DNA of 34,634 nt from positions 1 to 34,634 of the forward strand of contig JAAZBL010000469.1 in NCBI GenBank assembly GCA_012513825.1. The letters are read 5' to 3'. Origin of the DNA: Limnobacter sp. Its GTDB lineage: Bacteria; Pseudomonadota; Gammaproteobacteria; Burkholderiales; Burkholderiaceae_E. Each line of letters starts with the position of its first letter. The first letter of the stretch is position 1. Below are positions 7,064 through 15,986 of the stretch, one piece after another. The translations under genes and the position numbers were made by a program. The notes beneath the pieces are model-generated. The model was given only the letters and a program-made list of their open reading frames with translations. It was not told the DNA's origin and searched no databases.

Positions 7064-10000
7064 TCAGAGCGGATAACGGCGCGCCTCGGCTCCGGCGCCT
7101 TCCTGCGTCGCGTCGAGGAATTCGCAGTTCAGCATCCACCGGCCGTCCTGTCGCTCGGCGACGATCCGGGCGAAGCCCGAGTCCATCGGCATGAACTCGG
7201 TCTCGACGACCCGGCACCAGTACCGGTGCGCAGGCGCGATGTCGGGCTCCCGGATCTCGAAGCGCTCGCTGGCCGCGAAGTCCTCCGGTCGCGAGTTCGC
7301 GAACGGCCAGGGGGCGTACAGGGCCGAGCAGTGCACCGAGTACAGCGTGGCCACGGTCTGCCCGGGGTCGGTTTCGAGCTCGATTCGGGCGACGCAGGAC
7401 AGGTGCTCGTCGCCCGAGACGAACACCAGGCGCTGCAAACGGTGCTTCGCGATGAACGCGAGCAGGCGATGCAGCGACCGGGGATAGCCGTCCCAGGCGT
7501 CGAAGCGCAGCACGTCGGCCGGAAAAGCGTCCGGCGGGACTTCGTCGGGCGGGGGCGCGCCCGGTGGCAGGCGCCGGCGCGGCAGCGGCATCGACGGAGA
7601 AGCGATGAAGCACGGACCGTCGTGCTCGCGATGCGCGAGCAGCCACCGTTCGAGACAGCAGGCCTGGCGGTCGTCGATGATCGTTGCCTCGCCGATCCTC
7701 GCCGGGTGGCGATGGCTGCGCGCGGTGCGCGTGTCGAGCAGGAACATCGGATGGCCGTCGACCCGGGTCGCGAACCACAGCGGCGAATCGGCGCTGCTGC
7801 GGCGATCGCCCCCGCCGAAGACGGCGAGAAATGCCGCGCGCGATTGCACGAGCGCCCTGGCGGCCTCCGAGTCTTCGACGGTCCCGGACCTCGGCGGCGC
7901 GGCCGTCGGTTCCCAGTTGTCGAAGATCTCGTGATCGTCGGGCATCGCGAGCACGCGCAGCCGTCTCAGGATCCTGCGCAAGGGCGGAATCGCGAGCAGT
8001 GCGCGGTAGCGCGCCGACAGCCGCTCGTCGACGTGAACGGGGTCGAACAGGCCGGCCGTCGCATCGGCGTAGATCGTGTCGCCCAGCAGCAGCAGCGTGC
8101 GAGGCGCGGCCGATCCGGTCGCGTCGAGCAGTGCCAGCATCCGGCGGAACGAGGCCTCGGCAATGTGGCCGTCGATCATCCCGGCGGGATACTGGCAGCT
8201 CCCGACCAGGAAGCCCGTTGCCTGCGGCCGCCCGTCATCGAACGCGCGGTGATCGTCGAGCGCCAGCAGGCCCGGCTCGAGCGCGGCCGCCGCTTCGCGC
8301 AGTTCGACATCGACCGCCGCTGCGATCGCTGCCCCGAGTCCGCCGGAACATGGCAGCGACGAGTTCCGGTTTGCCGTCAAGGCCGGATGCCCGCGAACGA
8401 TCAGGACAAGCACCGCGTCGACCTTCCTGCGCAATGGTGCCAGCGCCAGCGTCGTGCGCCACCAGTCGTCGCCGCAGTCTTCCAGCGGGAGCCGGACGAG
8501 TTCCCCGTGGCGTCGGAGGCCGCCGTCGGGCAGCCGGGATACGGGCACGAGTATCAATTGCCCTGGCGGGCCGAAAGCCGGCTCGGTGCCGAAGCGGATC
8601 TCGAGTTCGTCGTCGGGCGTCGGCCGCGCGCAGACGACCGGCCCGAACGACGGGGGGCGCACCGAGAGCCCGACCGCCGGAGAGCCCGCGCCGCCCGGTG
8701 CGGCTTGCGGCGTGGCGCTCGTGCCGGCGCTGGCGTCACGATCGTCGCTTCCGCCATTGCGAACGTTGGCTCCGACATCGGGTGTGTCGGTTCCACCGAG
8801 CCATTCGAAGATCGCTGCGAACATCCGATCGGCCTTTCGGCCGATCAGCGAATCCTGGTGTCCCAGTTCTTCGAGCGAGCGGGTCACGAAGGGCGCGCTG
8901 CCGACGGCGAAGCGGGCTTCGAGCAGCGCGGCGGTCGAGCGATCGAACAGGCCGCTGCGCGCGCTGTGCAGGTACAGCGTCGGGAACTTCCAGCGCCCGA
9001 CGATGTTCGCCGTGCTCGCGTAGACCGCCCGTCCGGCACGGTCGGTGATCGTCTTGTGGCGGGCGAAATGCAGCGTCTGCGAAACCGTTGCGATGCTGAG
9101 CGGGCCGAACAGGTCGTCGATGCGATCGAGCACTTCGGGCGCCATGTTGAGCAGCTCGAAGTCGCGGCCGTACAGCGCATCCATCCGGTGCCGGGTAGCG
9201 ACGAACGGTGCCGACCGGAACAGCGGGTTTTCGAGTCTGAACTCGTGCTCCGGGTAGGGCAGCGTGGCGAGCGCGCGGTCGATCAGCCGGTCGAGTTGCG
9301 AGACCGGTGGATCGACCCGGAAGCGATAGTCGGTCAGCGGAAGGAAATGGCGCAGCCAGCGCATCGCGTAGGCGCGGAAGACGTTGGCGCGATCGAAGGC
9401 CAGCACCGGCCCGGCCTGCGACAGCACGACGCGGCCGATCCAGTCGGGCAGTTCCCGGCGGATCCGGGCCAGTCGCGCGCTGCACGGCGGTGCGTCGATG
9501 TCCTCGTGCGCGTCTTTCTCCGGGTCGGGCGGGGGCCTGAGCACGGCCATCGAGAACATGACGGCTCCCATGCAGTGGGCGACGACGTCGAGTTTCTCGT
9601 CGCGGCCTCGTTCGCTGCGGATCCGGTCGCGAATCCAGGCGAAGGCTTCGGGCAGGTCGACCAGCGCCGGATCCTCGAAGCGCCATGGCAGCGTCGCCGT
9701 GGGCAGGCCGCTGCTGGTCCGCAGGTCGACGATCCAGACGTCGCGTCCGCGATGCCAGAGCCAGCTCGCGAGGTTCGGGTCGACCTGCGGATGCGCGAAG
9801 CAGGTACCGCTGGTGCTGTAGCCGTGGATCAGTACCACCGGCGGCTGCGTGCAGCTACGCCGTTCGGGTGACGGGTATCGCGTGAGCCGCACCACGACCG
9901 GTTCGCCGTCGGGCGCCGTGCCGACGCGAATCGAGTGGATCGAAGGTCTCGGAAGCCCCGGCAGCGTTCCCGGCAGTCGCTGCGGTTCTCCCGGCAGGCG

Positions 10001-13000
10001 CGGGTCCGGGGCGCGGAAGCTCCAAAGGTGGATGCTCAGCAGTAACCTGAACCAGTACAGCGCCACCGAGCCGAGGTCGATCAGTGCGCTCGGCTGGTCC
10101 GGCTGGGCGACCAGGCGCAGCAGCGGCGTCTGCACGCGCGCCAGATAGGCGGTGTCGAGCTCGAGCACAGACGTTTCGGACGAGGCTTGCCGGTCGTCGC
10201 ACATGCGGAGCCGGTGTCCTGCCGATCTGCGCGGCTCGTGCAGCAGCGCAGGGAAAGCCCCGATCTCGAGCTCGCTCAGTTGTCGCCATGGATTGCCGTG
10301 GATCGCGTACGTGAGCCGCTTGTGGCCGCGAATCGAAGCACCCGCTGCGAAGGGCGCCGGAGCAGGCGCCGCCGGCGTTCGGGCGAGCTTCCTGGGCTCG
10401 CCGAGTTTCAGTGCGTAGTCGATGACGCGCGCTTCGCCTGCCCGCGTGGCAATGCGCAGCGCGGCCAGGACCCGGCTGACCGCCGAGAAAATTTGACCGG
10501 GGTTCTGGACCATGTCTCGCGTTCCGCGGTTGCACAGCCAGGCCCGCAGGGCGCGCCAGCGGCGCTGCCCGGGTGTCGAGGCCTCGCGCTCGAGCAGGCG
10601 GATCTCTCCGCTGACGGGAACCGAAACGAGGGCCGCTTCCTCGAGGCGGGCCTCGATGTCGTCGTCGCCACGGCCGAGATCGGCGGCACGGAGCGGATGC
10701 TCGATCCGTTCCCAGTCGTCGATCGCGAAGACACGAAGCAGCCCGCCCGGGCCGCCGGGCTCGGTTTGCGGCGCGATCGTCAGAGGCAGGCCTATCGGGT
10801 CGGCGAGCTGGCGCAGCGTTGCGCCTCCCGCGCTCAGCGTCAGCTCGACCCGGTACTGGCGCGTGCCGCCGTCGCGGCTGCCCAGTCGCAGCAGGCCGCT
10901 CATCCGTTCGCGCAACTCGATCCGGGTTTCGGCCGGCGGGGGGCTCGCGGTCGAATCGCGGTTCCGATCGCCGGTCGAATCGCGGGGCGAGTCGGCCAGT
11001 TCCCGGCGGAAACGACCTGCCTGCGCAGGCGCCTGTTCGCCGAAGCCCCAGACGGAGGCCAGCGTCTCGCTGGCTCGCAGGGCGAGCGCAGCAATCGTCA
11101 GCGCCGGATTGATCCCCAGCGCGCGAGGCACGATCGCACCGTCGAGAACGACCAGGCCGTCGTGGACGCCTTCAGGATCCGCATCGAGGCCATCGAATAC
11201 CCGACCGAGGTGATCGACGACTCCGTGGCAGCGGTCCTTGCCCATCCGGCAACCGCCGAGCGGATGGACGGTCACCAGCGGGCCCTTGTCGGCGCCGAAC
11301 ATCGAGGCAATCGGCTCGCGGAGCGGACTCCACAAGGGATTGGGCAGCGCGATCGCATCTCGATGCGAGCCCTCATCGGGGCCCGGATCGACGGCACCTG
11401 CATCTGCGCCTCCATCGCTACGGTCTCCGCCGACGGAGCGGGCGAGCAGTTCGTCGAGCAGCGCAAGCTGCCGACGAAACAGCGGGTGCTCGCGCAGCTC
11501 GGGCCAGCGCACGTCGATCGCCGCATCGCCTTCGCTGGCTTCGCGGAGTTCGAGCCGGCCGGCTGCGCCGTCGTCGCCCATCATCGCCACGGCCAGCGTG
11601 CGCTCGATCGCTTCGGCGCTGACCGCGCACGGATCGATGCAGTCGCTGCACGCATGCACGGTCGGATCGGCGCGATCGAGGGTGTTCAGTGCATGTGTCG
11701 TCGTCACGACCTCCTCGTACAGGCGACGAAGCGAAGCCGGAATCACGAGGGACTGGACGACGAGGCCGGCGTGGCTCGCGTCGCGACTGTCCCGGATGTC
11801 CAATTTGCGCAGGTCGAGCATCGCCGAGATCGTCGGTCCGACGGCGGTGTCGGTGTCGGTGTCGGTGCCGTTGCCGGGGTCGGCGCCGGTGGCGGAGGCG
11901 TTGCCGGCGCCGTCGCCGCGGGCACCGGCGGAAGCCTTGGCCCCGGCGCCGGCGCCCGCGTCGGCGGCCGCCTGCAGCCCCCAGGCAACCGCGATCATGT
12001 CGCCGTTGGTCGAGAAGCCCCGGCCGAGCATCTCGGACAACTGTAGCTGCTTCGGGGCGCGGGAGCGCAGCAGGATCTCGGTCGATCCGAAGCTTCCGGC
12101 CGCCAGCACGACTCGTCGCGCGGACAGCCGGAGCGGTTCGCCCTGACGCTTGCGCAGCCGGGCATCGGTATGCACGACCTCGAGCAACCATCCGGGGCCG
12201 GGTGTCTGCCTCGAAAGCCGCAGCACGGTCGCGCCGGAGTAGATCCTGGCACCGCGGAGCGCGGCAGCGGCGAGCAGGCTCGTGTCGAGCGACCGCTTCG
12301 AGCCGTGACGGCATCCGGTCATGCAGTCGCTGCAGCGGAGACACTTTTTCAGCATCACGCCGGCTTCGGTCTCCTGGTCGCGATCGAGCGCGATGCTCAG
12401 CGGAGGCGACGAGAAGCAGCCCCGTCCGAAGCCTTGCGCGAGACACTGCAACTTGGCGCCGGCCGGCGGCAGGGCGTCGGCGCCCGGCGCATCGGCACCC
12501 GACGCGTCGGCGCCCGGCGCGTTCGCTTCCTGCGCTCCGGCACCCGGCGCACCGGCGCCCGGCGCGTTCGCTTCCTGCGCTCCGGCACCCGGCGCACCGG
12601 CGCCCGACGCACTGGCGCCCGACCTATCGGCGTCCTTCCGCTTGGTGCCCGGCGGCTTGCGCGGCCCGTCGAGCAGGACATGAGCCCGACGGAGAAAGTG
12701 CCGCAGGTCGCCATCCCGGATCGCGGGAGGCCAGTCCTCGCTTGCCAGCACCTCGTCGCTCGGCTCGAGCATGACGCCCGCGTTGATCAGCGAGCCGCCG
12801 CCCAGCCCGTTGGCGACGAGCGTGCAGACGTCGGGACCGATCCTCAGGTCGAACAGGCCTTCCCGCTCGCCTCGTGGCGATCTCCCGGCTGCCGTGTCGA
12901 AGCGCACGTGGCCCGGCAGCATCGCGGCTTGGGCCGGGAAGTCGGCAGGTTGATAGCTGCGGCCTCGTTCGAGCACGCAGATGCGGGCAGGTCTGCCGTC

Positions 13001-13204
13001 GACCATGCGGCCCGCGAAGGTTCGCGCGGCCACCGCGCCGCCGTAACCGCTGCCGACGATGACGAGATCGAAGTCGTGCGGTTCCCCGCAATTTCCGGTC
13101 CCGTTGCGCGCCAGCTCGGCGCGAAGTTCTTCGAAACCGGTGCTGAGCCTGATTTCCTTCGATTCAGCGTCCGGCCGCGCACGCCCCCCTTGCGATCGGT
13201 ACAT
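7064..13204 (-). CDS. three-enzyme fusion: GMC oxidoreductase + alpha/beta hydrolase + PhoD-like phosphatase
   Basis: One uninterrupted 2046-codon frame. Residues about 45-740 form a GMC/cholesterol-oxidase-like flavoenzyme: FAD motif VIVGSGYGGAVAA (GxGxxG 51-56), cysteine cluster C288-x2-C291-x2-C294-x3-C298, active-site region VHPLGGCRMG (His647) and C-terminal GINPALTIAALA. Residues about 1080-1480 form an alpha/beta hydrolase with oxyanion HG (1127-1128) and nucleophile elbow VAHCMGA, where Cys1211 replaces the usual Ser. Residues about 1560-2030 resemble PhoD-type metallophosphatase: GSCQYPAG, GDTIYAD (1708-1714), MPDDHE (1754-1759) and SGDEH (to His1934). Gly/Ala-rich inserts lie near residues 192-242 and 415-455. 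No signal peptide is seen. ATG 13204 lies inside the end of the upstream kinase gene, and GGGGGGGAG directly precedes it. A role in sterol or other lipid turnover is inferred from the domains. Confidence 0.88.
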   Translation of the reverse strand: MYRSQGGRARPDAESKEIRLSTGFEELRAELARNGTGNCGEPHDFDLVIVGSGYGGAVAARTFAGRMVDGRPARICVLERGRSYQPADFPAQAAMLPGHVRFDTAAGRSPRGEREGLFDLRIGPDVCTLVANGLGGGSLINAGVMLEPSDEVLASEDWPPAIRDGDLRHFLRRAHVLLDGPRKPPGTKRKDADRSGASASGAGAPGAGAQEANAPGAGAPGAGAQEANAPGADASGADAPGADALPPAGAKLQCLAQGFGRGCFSSPPLSIALDRDQETEAGVMLKKCLRCSDCMTGCRHGSKRSLDTSLLAAAALRGARIYSGATVLRLSRQTPGPGWLLEVVHTDARLRKRQGEPLRLSARRVVLAAGSFGSTEILLRSRAPKQLQLSEMLGRGFSTNGDMIAVAWGLQAAADAGAGAGAKASAGARGDGAGNASATGADPGNGTDTDTDTAVGPTISAMLDLRKLDIRDSRDASHAGLVVQSLVIPASLRRLYEEVVTTTHALNTLDRADPTVHACSDCIDPCAVSAEAIERTLAVAMMGDDGAAGRLELREASEGDAAIDVRWPELREHPLFRRQLALLDELLARSVGGDRSDGGADAGAVDPGPDEGSHRDAIALPNPLWSPLREPIASMFGADKGPLVTVHPLGGCRMGKDRCHGVVDHLGRVFDGLDADPEGVHDGLVVLDGAIVPRALGINPALTIAALALRASETLASVWGFGEQAPAQAGRFRRELADSPRDSTGDRNRDSTASPPPAETRIELRERMSGLLRLGSRDGGTRQYRVELTLSAGGATLRQLADPIGLPLTIAPQTEPGGPGGLLRVFAIDDWERIEHPLRAADLGRGDDDIEARLEEAALVSVPVSGEIRLLEREASTPGQRRWRALRAWLCNRGTRDMVQNPGQIFSAVSRVLAALRIATRAGEARVIDYALKLGEPRKLARTPAAPAPAPFAAGASIRGHKRLTYAIHGNPWRQLSELEIGAFPALLHEPRRSAGHRLRMCDDRQASSETSVLELDTAYLARVQTPLLRLVAQPDQPSALIDLGSVALYWFRLLLSIHLWSFRAPDPRLPGEPQRLPGTLPGLPRPSIHSIRVGTAPDGEPVVVRLTRYPSPERRSCTQPPVVLIHGYSTSGTCFAHPQVDPNLASWLWHRGRDVWIVDLRTSSGLPTATLPWRFEDPALVDLPEAFAWIRDRIRSERGRDEKLDVVAHCMGAVMFSMAVLRPPPDPEKDAHEDIDAPPCSARLARIRRELPDWIGRVVLSQAGPVLAFDRANVFRAYAMRWLRHFLPLTDYRFRVDPPVSQLDRLIDRALATLPYPEHEFRLENPLFRSAPFVATRHRMDALYGRDFELLNMAPEVLDRIDDLFGPLSIATVSQTLHFARHKTITDRAGRAVYASTANIVGRWKFPTLYLHSARSGLFDRSTAALLEARFAVGSAPFVTRSLEELGHQDSLIGRKADRMFAAIFEWLGGTDTPDVGANVRNGGSDDRDASAGTSATPQAAPGGAGSPAVGLSVRPPSFGPVVCARPTPDDELEIRFGTEPAFGPPGQLILVPVSRLPDGGLRRHGELVRLPLEDCGDDWWRTTLALAPLRRKVDAVLVLIVRGHPALTANRNSSLPCSGGLGAAIAAAVDVELREAAAALEPGLLALDDHRAFDDGRPQATGFLVGSCQYPAGMIDGHIAEASFRRMLALLDATGSAAPRTLLLLGDTIYADATAGLFDPVHVDERLSARYRALLAIPPLRRILRRLRVLAMPDDHEIFDNWEPTAAPPRSGTVEDSEAARALVQSRAAFLAVFGGGDRRSSADSPLWFATRVDGHPMFLLDTRTARSHRHPARIGEATIIDDRQACCLERWLLAHREHDGPCFIASPSMPLPRRRLPPGAPPPDEVPPDAFPADVLRFDAWDGYPRSLHRLLAFIAKHRLQRLVFVSGDEHLSCVARIELETDPGQTVATLYSVHCSALYAPWPFANSRPEDFAASERFEIREPDIAPAHRYWCRVVETEFMPMDSGFARIVAERQDGRWMLNCEFLDATQEGAGAEARRYPL
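12480..12629. repeat. in-frame 15-bp minisatellite (10 units) inside the fusion gene
   Basis: Ten 15-bp units run from 12480 to 12629 with consensus GCGCCCGGCGCACCG on the plus strand, encoding five-residue Gly/Ala/Pro/Asp units (for example GAGAP, GADAS) on the minus strand. A 45-bp higher-order unit is duplicated exactly (12510-12554 and 12555-12599). Since 15 is a multiple of 3, unit gain or loss would change linker length without a frameshift. It lies between the FAD-binding motif and the cysteine cluster. Confidence 0.9.
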
Positions 13205-14990
13205 CTCCCCCCCATTGGCCTGGCGCGTGCTCTTTTCCCGGCACTGCGCCTTCTTCCATCGTCTGAATGATCGCCTGCCTGAGCTGATCGACCGGAACCG
13301 GTTTGTGCAGCATCGGAATGCCGGCTGCGTCGGCTTCGCGCAATCGGTCGGGGGCGGTGTCGCCGCTGACCAGAATCGCGGGCGTGCCGGGGTGGACCAG
13401 GCGGATCGCCTGGATCGCGCTGATGCCGTCGTCTTCGTCCTGCAGGCGCAGGTCGGCGAGCACGAGATCGGGGGGGCGTTCGGCGACGGCGGCGAGCGCG
13501 TCTTCGGTACTCGCGGCGAGTTCGACGCGGCATCCGAGCCCTTCGAGCAGCGTTCTCATGCCGAGCCGAATGCTGGGCTCGTCGTCGATGACCAGTACGT
13601 CGAGCGCCATGCACCGGGCTTCGGGTTCGACCGCCTGGACCGGCGTCTCCTGCGACGGCTCGGCAGCGGCGACCTTCAGCGTGAACCGGCTGCCCCGGCC
13701 TGCTGCCGAATCAAGCGACATCTCGATGTCGAGCAGTTCGGTCAGCCGGCGAACGATCGACAGTCCCAGCCCCAGGCCCTTGCGGCGATCGCGCTCGCGG
13801 TTGCCGATCTGATAGAACTCTTCGAAGATCCGCGCCTGTTCCGCATCGGGGATGCCGACGCCGGTGTCGGCGATCACCACGTGGATCGCGCCGTTGCGCC
13901 TGCGGGCCTCGACGAGGATCGAACCCTTTTCCGTGTACTTGACGGCGTTGTCGATCAGGTTGCGCAGGACCCGCTCGAGAAGCGAGCGGTCGCTCCGTAC
14001 GACGAGCCCGGTCTGGCAGTCGACCGACAGCGAGACGCCCGCCGTGCGCTCGATCGTTTCCGCATACGGTGCAGCGATCCGCTCGAGCAGGTGCCCGATG
14101 TCGATGTTCGCCGGCGTGACCCGCACGACCCCGGCATCGAGCTTCGAGACGTCGAGCAACGCGTCGAGTTCGGAGCTCAGGTGCTGCAGCGCTTCGTTCA
14201 TGCTGCGCGCGATCTCGTGGCTGCGCTCGTCCAGCGGCCTCATCTCGAGGGCCGCGCCGAAAAGCGAAAGCGTGTGCAGAGGCTGGCGCAGGTCGTGGCT
14301 CGCCGAGGCGAGGAATCGGGTCTTCGCGCGGCTGGCCGCTTCGGCGTCGTCGAGCGCTTCGCGCAACTGCCGGTTCAGCGCCACCTGCTCGAGCCGGATC
14401 GCGAACGATTCGCTGAACGCGGCCCAGGCATCGCGTGCCAGGCCGAGCAGGACCAGGCAGAACATCAGGATCAGGCCCGACATCGCGGCTTCGAGCCAGC
14501 TCGCGCCGACCAGCGACGGGAGAACGGCCCAGGCGAGCGTCAGCGCACCGGCAGTGGGCAGCAGGTAGGCGACGAACAGCGGGCGGTAGCCGGCCGTGGT
14601 GGCGACGGAACCGGCGCACAGGCCGAGCAGCACGAGCGTGTGCAGGCTGCGTTCGAGTTCCGGAAGCAGCGGAAAGGCGAACAGCGACAGGCCTTGCGCG
14701 ACGCCGTTGGCCAGCGTGACCGCAACCGCGATTCGCAGCCGGCCGCGCTCGTCGGGCCGGTCGAGGCGGGGCAGCCGTTCGAGCACGCGCCGCCGCAGCA
14801 TCACGACGACCACGACAATGGCGAGCCAGGCGACGATGGCCACCGGGGGGACGTGGCCCCACGCGAACGCGGCGATCATCAGGCTGGCCGCGAATACGGC
14901 GAACGGGATCTGCCGGCTCTGTCCGGCCAGCTGGTTCAGCAGCTCGCCTTCGAGGGTGCCGCTGGCCGGAGGCGAACTCGCGATCTTCAC
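13164..14990 (-). CDS. hybrid sensor histidine kinase with C-terminal receiver
   Basis: The 608-residue protein has a hydrophobic N-terminal half (about residues 29-185, roughly six membrane segments), then a HisKA domain with SHDLRQPLHTLSLF (His232), a HATPase domain with VLRNLIDNAVKYTEKGS and the G-boxes IADTGVGIPDAEQ and GLGLGLSIVRRL, and a receiver from about residue 463 (VLVIDDEP, phospho-Asp in VLADLRL). The kinase can therefore pass phosphate to its own receiver and probably to the neighbouring NarL-type regulator. The start is taken as GTG 14990, 16 bases after the regulator stop; an ATG at 15068 would overlap that gene heavily. Its 3' end overlaps the start of the fusion gene by 41 bases. 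The signal is unknown. Confidence 0.88.
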   Translation of the reverse strand: MKIASSPPASGTLEGELLNQLAGQSRQIPFAVFAASLMIAAFAWGHVPPVAIVAWLAIVVVVVMLRRRVLERLPRLDRPDERGRLRIAVAVTLANGVAQGLSLFAFPLLPELERSLHTLVLLGLCAGSVATTAGYRPLFVAYLLPTAGALTLAWAVLPSLVGASWLEAAMSGLILMFCLVLLGLARDAWAAFSESFAIRLEQVALNRQLREALDDAEAASRAKTRFLASASHDLRQPLHTLSLFGAALEMRPLDERSHEIARSMNEALQHLSSELDALLDVSKLDAGVVRVTPANIDIGHLLERIAAPYAETIERTAGVSLSVDCQTGLVVRSDRSLLERVLRNLIDNAVKYTEKGSILVEARRRNGAIHVVIADTGVGIPDAEQARIFEEFYQIGNRERDRRKGLGLGLSIVRRLTELLDIEMSLDSAAGRGSRFTLKVAAAEPSQETPVQAVEPEARCMALDVLVIDDEPSIRLGMRTLLEGLGCRVELAASTEDALAAVAERPPDLVLADLRLQDEDDGISAIQAIRLVHPGTPAILVSGDTAPDRLREADAAGIPMLHKPVPVDQLRQAIIQTMEEGAVPGKEHAPGQWGGDVPIARGACAAGR

Positions 14991-15006
14991 CGGAGCGTCC
15001 GAGGTC

Positions 15007-15726
15007 TCAGCGCGGAATCCGCAGGCCCAGCTCGGCGGCGGCGAACACCGCCTCGGTGCGGTTCGCAACGCCGAGCGTGCGGAACGCGGCCGACAGGTGC
15101 TGCTTGATCGTGCCTTCGGACAGGTCGAGCTCGCGCGCGATCATCTTGTTCGAGCGCCCGCGGATGGCCAGCAACAGCACCTCGAGCTGGCGCGCGCTGA
15201 GGCGGCTCGCCGCCCCGACGGCGAGATCCTTCGCTTCGCGTTCGATCGGGCCTGCCGACGCCGAAGCCGCCGCGACCGGATCGCTTGCCCACGACGCGGT
15301 CCGGGTGGCGGACGGCGCCGGCCGGGCACCGGCCTCGAGCGTGTGTGGAGGCAGGTAGGTGCCGCCGGCAAGGACGAGCCTGAGCGCCGAGATCATGACC
15401 GGCGGGGTCGACGATTTCGGGATGAATCCGGCGGCGCCGGCGTCGATGCAATCGCGCACCAGCGCGGGATCGTCGTCGCCGGTCATGACGACGATCGTGG
15501 TATCCGGAAGCCGGCGGCGCAGTTCCGCGAGCGCAGCCGTGCCGCTGGTGCCCTGCAGGTGCAGGTCGAGCAGCGCCAGGTCGATCGGAGGGGCGTCGTC
15601 GCCGCAAGGCGGCAGGTCGTCGGTGCCATCGGCTTCGATGAATTCGATCGCGGCGTCGAGGTCGGTCAGCAGGAACTTGAGCCCGTGCCTGAACAGGGCG
15701 TGGTCATCGATCAATAGCAGGCGCAT
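15007..15726 (-). CDS. NarL/FixJ-family response regulator
   Basis: The 239-residue regulator has an N-terminal receiver (MRLLLIDDHALFRHGLKFLL; phospho-Asp in LALLDLHLQG) and a C-terminal LuxR helix-turn-helix (LSARQLEVLLLAIRGRSNK onward, with DLSEGTIKQHLS as recognition helix). An Ala/Pro-rich linker of about 50 residues joins them. ATG 15726 is preferred over a GTG three codons earlier because GGAG lies 8 bases upstream. It is the first gene of a minus-strand unit with the hybrid kinase and the fusion enzyme, so it is the natural partner of that kinase. The DNA target is unknown; the shared intergenic region at 15727-15986 is a candidate. Confidence 0.9.
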   Translation of the reverse strand: MRLLLIDDHALFRHGLKFLLTDLDAAIEFIEADGTDDLPPCGDDAPPIDLALLDLHLQGTSGTAALAELRRRLPDTTIVVMTGDDDPALVRDCIDAGAAGFIPKSSTPPVMISALRLVLAGGTYLPPHTLEAGARPAPSATRTASWASDPVAAASASAGPIEREAKDLAVGAASRLSARQLEVLLLAIRGRSNKMIARELDLSEGTIKQHLSAAFRTLGVANRTEAVFAAAELGLRIPR

Positions 15727-15986
15727 CGCGGACACTCCGGCGCTCCATGCCCGGCTCGGATGTCACGAACATAGCTGGTTGGGCGCCACGGTGGAACAGC
15801 CCGATCGGCCTGTCCGAAAGGGCTGGCCGATGTTCGCGCACTGGCCCTCGACCTGTCCATCCGGCGGATTCCGGCGACGTGCCGCCCATCGCAGACTCTG
15901 CCTGGGGTAGCAGCGTCGCCGGCGGCCTGTCGAACGAGGCGATCAAGAAGAACGCCGGGCCGAACCGGGACAGCATGGGGGGCGAA

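Noticed and set aside
7037-9871. A 2.8-kb open frame on the plus strand opposite the fusion gene
   Set aside because: Its translation is Arg/Ala/Gly/Gln-rich without any domain, as expected from the complement of GC-rich coding DNA; the minus strand carries clear enzyme motifs over the same bases.
12480-12629. Repeat array considered as CRISPR
   Set aside because: Units of 15 bp run head to tail without spacers and are in frame within a coding region.
14991-15068. Start of the hybrid kinase at ATG 15068
   Set aside because: It would overlap the regulator gene by about 60 bases with a non-conserved Arg/Pro-rich leader; GTG 14990, 16 bases after the regulator stop, is more plausible.
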